Translations under genes and position numbers: made by a program
Part shown: positions 60,573 through 64,000 of the stretch, in pieces
How positions within the stretch are numbered: the first letter of the stretch is position 1
How the letters are laid out: each line of letters opens with the position of its first letter
NCBI GenBank assembly: GCA_945892985.1
Contig: CAMDDU010000017.1
Location: 1 to 64,000 of the forward strand
Direction: 5' to 3'
Length of the DNA: 64,000 bases
From: CAITSH01 sp945892985
GTDB lineage: Bacteria > Pseudomonadota > Gammaproteobacteria > Burkholderiales > SG8-39
The notes under the pieces: model-generated
What the model was told of the DNA's origin: nothing
What the model saw: the letters and a program-made list of their open reading frames with translations, nothing else
Databases searched by the model: none

Positions 60573-62045
60573 TTAGCGGATCAGCGGCCGCCGCAAATAC
60601 TGGCCGCGGGCCGGTCCGACAATATTGCCGTCGTTAAACACCGTTTCCCCGCGCAGCATGGTGGTCTTGACGCTGGCGCTGATCTCAATGCCCTCAAAGG
60701 GTGTGTAGCCCTGCTTCGAGAGGGAGTCGGCGGCGCGCACGGTAAAACTTTGGTGCGGATCGACCAGCACCAGGTCGGCGTCGTAGCCGACGGCGATATC
60801 GCCTTTGTTGAGCAGGCCGTAACGCTTGGCCGGGTTCCACGACAGCAGCTCGGCCATGTGGTTATAGGACATGCCGCGCTTGGAGCCTTCGCTGATGATG
60901 GAGGGCAGTAGGTATTCGGTGCCGCCGAATCCAGACTTGGCGAGCCAGATGTTTTTCGGGAATTTCGACGACCATTTCTGCTCGGCTGAGCAGCAGGCGT
61001 GGTCGCTGACGATCCAGTCGACGTCGCGGTTGAGCACCGCTTCCCACAGCGCCTCCACGTCGGGGCGCGGACGGATGGGCGGATTCACCTTTGCCTGCAC
61101 CGCGCACTCGCAATCGACATCCAGCATCAAATGGCCGACCGTGACTTCGCGGCGGAAATTGATGTGCGGGAAAACGCGCTGCATCATCATCGCGGCATCG
61201 ATGGCCTTTTTCGACGACAGGTGCAAGAGGTTGATGTTGGGACATCCGGTCTCGTTGGCGAGATAGGAGGCGATCCAGATGGCGAGGCCCTCGGAGTGGG
61301 GAGGGCGCGCCGCGCTGTAGGCCGCCAGCCCGTCTAGCTTGCTGTCGCGCTCGACGATCTTGGTGTAAGCGTTGAGGATGTCGGCAAACTCGCAATGCAG
61401 GCTGACGCTGATGTACTCAGCCAGTTCGGGGTGGGCCTGGGTCATGCGGAAGGCCGAACGCATGATGAATTCAAAGTGCGCGACGTCGTAGCGTTCCTCG
61501 GGTCCTATCATCAGGAATTCGTTTTGTTTGTCCGACTGGCCGTGCAGGCCGTAGCCGCCGTAGAACATGAAAATTTTGAACGAGGGCACGCCCCAGTCGG
61601 TCAGCAAGGAATCCATTTCATCGATGTGGGCCGACTCTATGGGCGCGAGGTGGTAACCGTAGTCGACCCAAAAATTGCCCTCCGAGAGTTTGAGCACCTC
61701 GGGCATGAACTTGCTGTAGGGGCCGCCCTTGTTGAGGTAGTACTGCCCGGTGCGAAAGTAATTGAGGCTGGAGGTCACCCCGCCCATGGCCGCGGCCTTG
61801 CTCTCGGCGACAGCATCCTGGGCCAGCGGCTGGTAGATGCCGATGTGCATGTGCGCATCGACGCAACCGGGAAAGCCCAGCAGGTTTTTGCCGTCGATTA
61901 CCGATTTGGCTTCTTCGGCGCGGATCTCCGGCGCGATGCGGGAAAACTTGCCGTCCTTGATGCCAATGTCCAGCAGGTCGACCGAGTTCTTGTTCGGGCG
62001 CACCACGCGCACATTTTTGACCAGCGTATCAAGAGAAGGGTTCAT
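60573..62045 (-). CDS. Dihydropyrimidinase/dihydroorotase-like cyclic amidohydrolase
   Basis: The 490-residue protein has the metal-site motif VDAHMHIG (H65, H67), SFKIFMFYGG with the likely carboxylated Lys, LLHLSS with a metal His and WIVSDHACC with the Asp. A C-terminal strand after GYDADLVLVDP closes the small beta domain. It hydrolyses a cyclic amide such as a hydantoin, dihydropyrimidine or similar. It lies next to a solute-binding protein and an FAD oxidoreductase, suggesting one degradation pathway. Confidence 0.87.
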   Translation of the reverse strand: MNPSLDTLVKNVRVVRPNKNSVDLLDIGIKDGKFSRIAPEIRAEEAKSVIDGKNLLGFPGCVDAHMHIGIYQPLAQDAVAESKAAAMGGVTSSLNYFRTGQYYLNKGGPYSKFMPEVLKLSEGNFWVDYGYHLAPIESAHIDEMDSLLTDWGVPSFKIFMFYGGYGLHGQSDKQNEFLMIGPEERYDVAHFEFIMRSAFRMTQAHPELAEYISVSLHCEFADILNAYTKIVERDSKLDGLAAYSAARPPHSEGLAIWIASYLANETGCPNINLLHLSSKKAIDAAMMMQRVFPHINFRREVTVGHLMLDVDCECAVQAKVNPPIRPRPDVEALWEAVLNRDVDWIVSDHACCSAEQKWSSKFPKNIWLAKSGFGGTEYLLPSIISEGSKRGMSYNHMAELLSWNPAKRYGLLNKGDIAVGYDADLVLVDPHQSFTVRAADSLSKQGYTPFEGIEISASVKTTMLRGETVFNDGNIVGPARGQYLRRPLIR

Positions 62046-62067
62046 GGTTTGTCCTGTGAAAGAATGT

Positions 62068-63096
62068 TCATCCGTCGGTGCTGACGCCGGCCGCTTTCAC
62101 CACCGGCGTCCAGCGCTGGATATCCTGCGCGATAAATTCGGCATAGTCGTTGCGGCCGCGACCCGACAGGTTCATGCCCAGGTCGGCAAAGCGCGCACGC
62201 ACCTCGGGGAGGGCGACGATTTTTTGCACCTCGGCTTCGATGCGCTCGAGAATCTCCCGCGGCGTCCTGGCCGGCGCGGACAGGCCGAACCAGGCGAAAC
62301 CGGCGACGCCGGGCACGATTTCATTGAGCGTCGGCACTTCCGGAAAGTTGGGCAGGCGTTGTGGTGCAGAGATAGCCAGCAGCCGCAATTTTCCCGCCTT
62401 TACGTAGGGCGTGGATGCCGGCAGGCCGTCAAAAATGGCATCGATCTGTCCGGCCATCAGGTCGGTGATCGCCGGGCCCGTGCCCTTGTAGGGCACGTGT
62501 TGCATGTCTATGCCGGCCCGCTGCTTCATCATTTCGCCGGTCAGGTGCCCGGCCGAACCCACCGCCGCCGAGGCGAAGCTCAGCTTGCCCGGCTTCGCCC
62601 GCGCCAGGGCGATGAACTCCTGCAGCGTTCTTGCCGGGTGATTGGTATTGACCAGAAAGCCGTTGGCAAAGGAACTGATCATGACCACGTGTTCAAAGTC
62701 GGCGCGCGGTTTGTAGTCTATTTTGGGGTACACCAGCGGCCCGGTTGAGATGGAGGCGTTATTGGATAGCAACAGCGTATAGCCGTCGGGCGCGGCCTTG
62801 GCGACAAAGCTTGCGCCTATCGTGCCTGAGGCGCCGGGTTTGTTCTCGATGATCACCGGCTGTCCCAGCGCCGCGGAAAGGCGCGGCGCGAACAGGCGCG
62901 CAATGACATCACCACCACCACTGGGCGCGAAGGGAACCACCAGTTTGAGCGGCCTTGTCGGCCAGGCTGCCTGGGCCCGCGCCACGCCAGGCTTGAGGGT
63001 GGCGAGCGTGGTAATGGTGGCAAGGGTGGCAAGGGTGGGCAGGGCCGCGATGGCGATGCCTGCCGTGCCCGATTTCAGGAATGCGCGTCTTTGCAA
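62068..63096 (-). CDS. Bug family (tripartite tricarboxylate transporter) solute-binding protein
   Basis: The 342-residue protein has an N-terminal twin-arginine-like export signal (MQRRAFLKSG), an Ala-rich hydrophobic part with a Thr-Leu repeat, and the Bug core WPTRPLKLVVPFAPSGGGDVIARL and IENKPGASGTIGA. It should bind an organic acid in the periplasm. No membrane partners (TctA/TctB) are visible, which is common for Bug proteins. It lies 22 bases upstream of the amidohydrolase gene. Confidence 0.92.
   Translation of the reverse strand: MQRRAFLKSGTAGIAIAALPTLATLATITTLATLKPGVARAQAAWPTRPLKLVVPFAPSGGGDVIARLFAPRLSAALGQPVIIENKPGASGTIGASFVAKAAPDGYTLLLSNNASISTGPLVYPKIDYKPRADFEHVVMISSFANGFLVNTNHPARTLQEFIALARAKPGKLSFASAAVGSAGHLTGEMMKQRAGIDMQHVPYKGTGPAITDLMAGQIDAIFDGLPASTPYVKAGKLRLLAISAPQRLPNFPEVPTLNEIVPGVAGFAWFGLSAPARTPREILERIEAEVQKIVALPEVRARFADLGMNLSGRGRNDYAEFIAQDIQRWTPVVKAAGVSTDG
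62999..63043 (-). repeat. Five 9-bp tandem units inside a signal-peptide region
   Basis: Units of the form GTGGCAAGG (on +) repeat five times, two of them identical. On the coding strand they give LATLATITTLATL in the hydrophobic part of the export signal. In-frame 9-bp slippage would change the hydrophobic core length by three residues. Confidence 0.7.
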
Positions 63097-63124
63097 GGGG
63101 ATGCCAGCGAGGATATGGTTGGAC

Positions 63125-63178
63125 GCGATTAATGTGATTAACCCGTTTAACGCGATTAACCCAATTAACCCGATTAAC
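63125..63178. repeat. Six 9-bp tandem units in the divergent promoter region
   Basis: Six contiguous units have the consensus SYGATTAAC (GCGATTAAT, GTGATTAAC, CCGTTTAAC, GCGATTAAC, CCAATTAAC, CCGATTAAC). They lie between the Bug gene start (63096) and the divergent monooxygenase start (63292). The regular 9-bp period suggests replication slippage or a clustered regulator site. Confidence 0.7.
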
Positions 63179-63291
63179 GTTAACGTGAAGACGAATTCGA
63201 TTGCCTTATACTAAATTCATTAAGCGTGAATGCCAAGAAAAATGCCACGGAACATGACAGTCAATATAAGCAGCATCAATGTGAACAAGCT

Positions 63292-64000
63292 ATGAGTAAC
63301 AGCCCGGCGTCCTGTGTGCTCATCGCCGGGGGCGGCCCGGTCGGCCTGAGTGCCGCGCTTTGCCTTGCCGAGGCTGGCATTCCGGTGCAACTGTTTGAAG
63401 CCGAAGCCGATATCGTCCAGGACTTGCGCGCCTCGACGTTTCACCCGCCCACCCTCGATATGCTCGAACCGTTTGGCATCACCGCCGAGTTGATCGCGGA
63501 CGGACTGATTTGCCCGACCTGGCAGGTGCGCCTGCACCCGTCCGGCGATAAGGCGGAATTCGACCTGTCTGTTCTCGCCGGTGATACCGCCCACCCTTAC
63601 CGCCTGCAGTGCGAACAGTGGAAGCTGTCGCGCGCCTTGTTGCGCCGTGTACAAAACCATCCCTTGGTCAGCCTGCACTTCAATGCAAAAGTGACCGGCT
63701 TGCAGCAAGACGCGGACGGCGTGATGATCGAGGTTGCGCGCGAAGACGGTAGCGAAGGCGTGCGCGGCCGTTACCTGATTGGCGCCGATGGCGCGCGCAG
63801 CGTGGTGCGCCAGGCGCTGGGCATCGCCTTCGAGGGCGAGACTTACCCCGAGACAACGATTCTCGCGACCACGCGCTTTGCTTTTCACGAGCACCTGCCC
63901 GGACTGTCCAATGTCAGCTATTGCTGGCGCGAAGGTGCGGCCAATTTCAGCCTGCTGCGTCTGCCTGGCTTGTGGCGCGTCAGCATTTACCCACCCGAGG
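63292..64000 (+). CDS. FAD-dependent aromatic monooxygenase (PheA/TfdB family), 3' end outside window
   Basis: From ATG 63292 the frame is open to the window end (236 codons). It has the FAD motif AGGGPVGLSAAL, LRASTFHPPTLDML, and YLIGADGARSVVRQALG, the second FAD/NADPH motif of the PheA/TfdB/MhpA group. Such enzymes hydroxylate phenols and related rings. It is divergent from the Bug gene. Confidence 0.85.
   Translation, partial: MSNSPASCVLIAGGGPVGLSAALCLAEAGIPVQLFEAEADIVQDLRASTFHPPTLDMLEPFGITAELIADGLICPTWQVRLHPSGDKAEFDLSVLAGDTAHPYRLQCEQWKLSRALLRRVQNHPLVSLHFNAKVTGLQQDADGVMIEVAREDGSEGVRGRYLIGADGARSVVRQALGIAFEGETYPETTILATTRFAFHEHLPGLSNVSYCWREGAANFSLLRLPGLWRVSIYPPE

Noticed and set aside
63125..63178. 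CRISPR-like repeat array
   Set aside because: Units are 9 bases and contiguous without spacers, and no cas genes are present.

Overview
The window looks like chromosomal DNA of a betaproteobacterium. It is moderately GC-rich, carries a Bug-type periplasmic binding protein (62068-63096, a family greatly expanded in Burkholderiales and relatives), and has a lipid A/LPS core neighbourhood (waaC, waaA, tolC, rhodanese, pcm). No rRNA, tRNA, CRISPR array or intact insertion sequence was seen. Most of the window (about 1-52000) is one very large surface-polysaccharide locus (O-antigen, capsule or glycan decoration). It is unusually rich in sugar-building enzymes and poor in recognisable glycosyltransferases.

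Region A (1-9694, + strand) is a tightly overlapping operon: transaldolase-family enzyme (cut by the window edge), two extended SDRs, a cytidylyltransferase-PfkB kinase fusion, a Gfo/Idh/MocA oxidoreductase, a UDP-glucose-dehydrogenase relative lacking the catalytic Cys, an SDR lacking the catalytic Tyr/Lys, a methyltransferase and a split transketolase. I read it as a de novo route to an unusual nucleotide-activated sugar whose carbon chain is rebuilt by transaldolase/transketolase chemistry. Region B (9780-20140, mostly - strand) holds two DegT aminotransferases, a B12-type radical SAM enzyme, a probable Fe(II)/2-oxoglutarate oxygenase, a Nudix hydrolase, a two-subunit E1-like ThDP enzyme, a close paralogue of the region A methyltransferase, and a TIGR04372-like glycosyltransferase. 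The order methyltransferase, ThDP subunit 1, ThDP subunit 2, aminotransferase occurs in both A and B, which suggests two parallel pathways.

Region C (20598-28935, + strand) has a PglK/MsbA-type ABC flippase, four methyltransferase-like genes, a reductase-like SDR and a second TIGR04372-like protein. Region D (28968-42111, - strand) has a SPASM radical SAM protein, a methyltransferase, a LIC12162-family transferase, a HisF/HisH/sugar-amidotransferase set for amidination, an AsnB-like amidotransferase, and an SpsF-MocA-DegT-SDR-GNAT set for a further activated amino sugar. Region E (42190-51968, - strand) supplies UDP-N-acetylhexosaminuronic acid (TviB/WbpO and WbpP/TviC types) and dTDP-L-rhamnose (RmlA-D, scattered), a WaaE-like glycosyltransferase, an AT-rich membrane protein on the + strand, and a HigBA toxin-antitoxin pair lodged between rmlA and rmlB.

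Region F (52062-56698) is core: waaC and waaA on +, then tolC, rhodanese and pcm on -. Region G (56699-59139) is a decayed mobile-element scar with an integrase fragment, an intact Fic protein and a frameshifted HigA-like antitoxin. Region H (59140-64000) is a catabolic cluster: FAD oxidoreductase, dihydropyrimidinase-like amidohydrolase, Bug solute-binding protein and, divergently, a PheA/TfdB-type monooxygenase cut by the window end. All functions are from reading motifs and context; no database search was possible.
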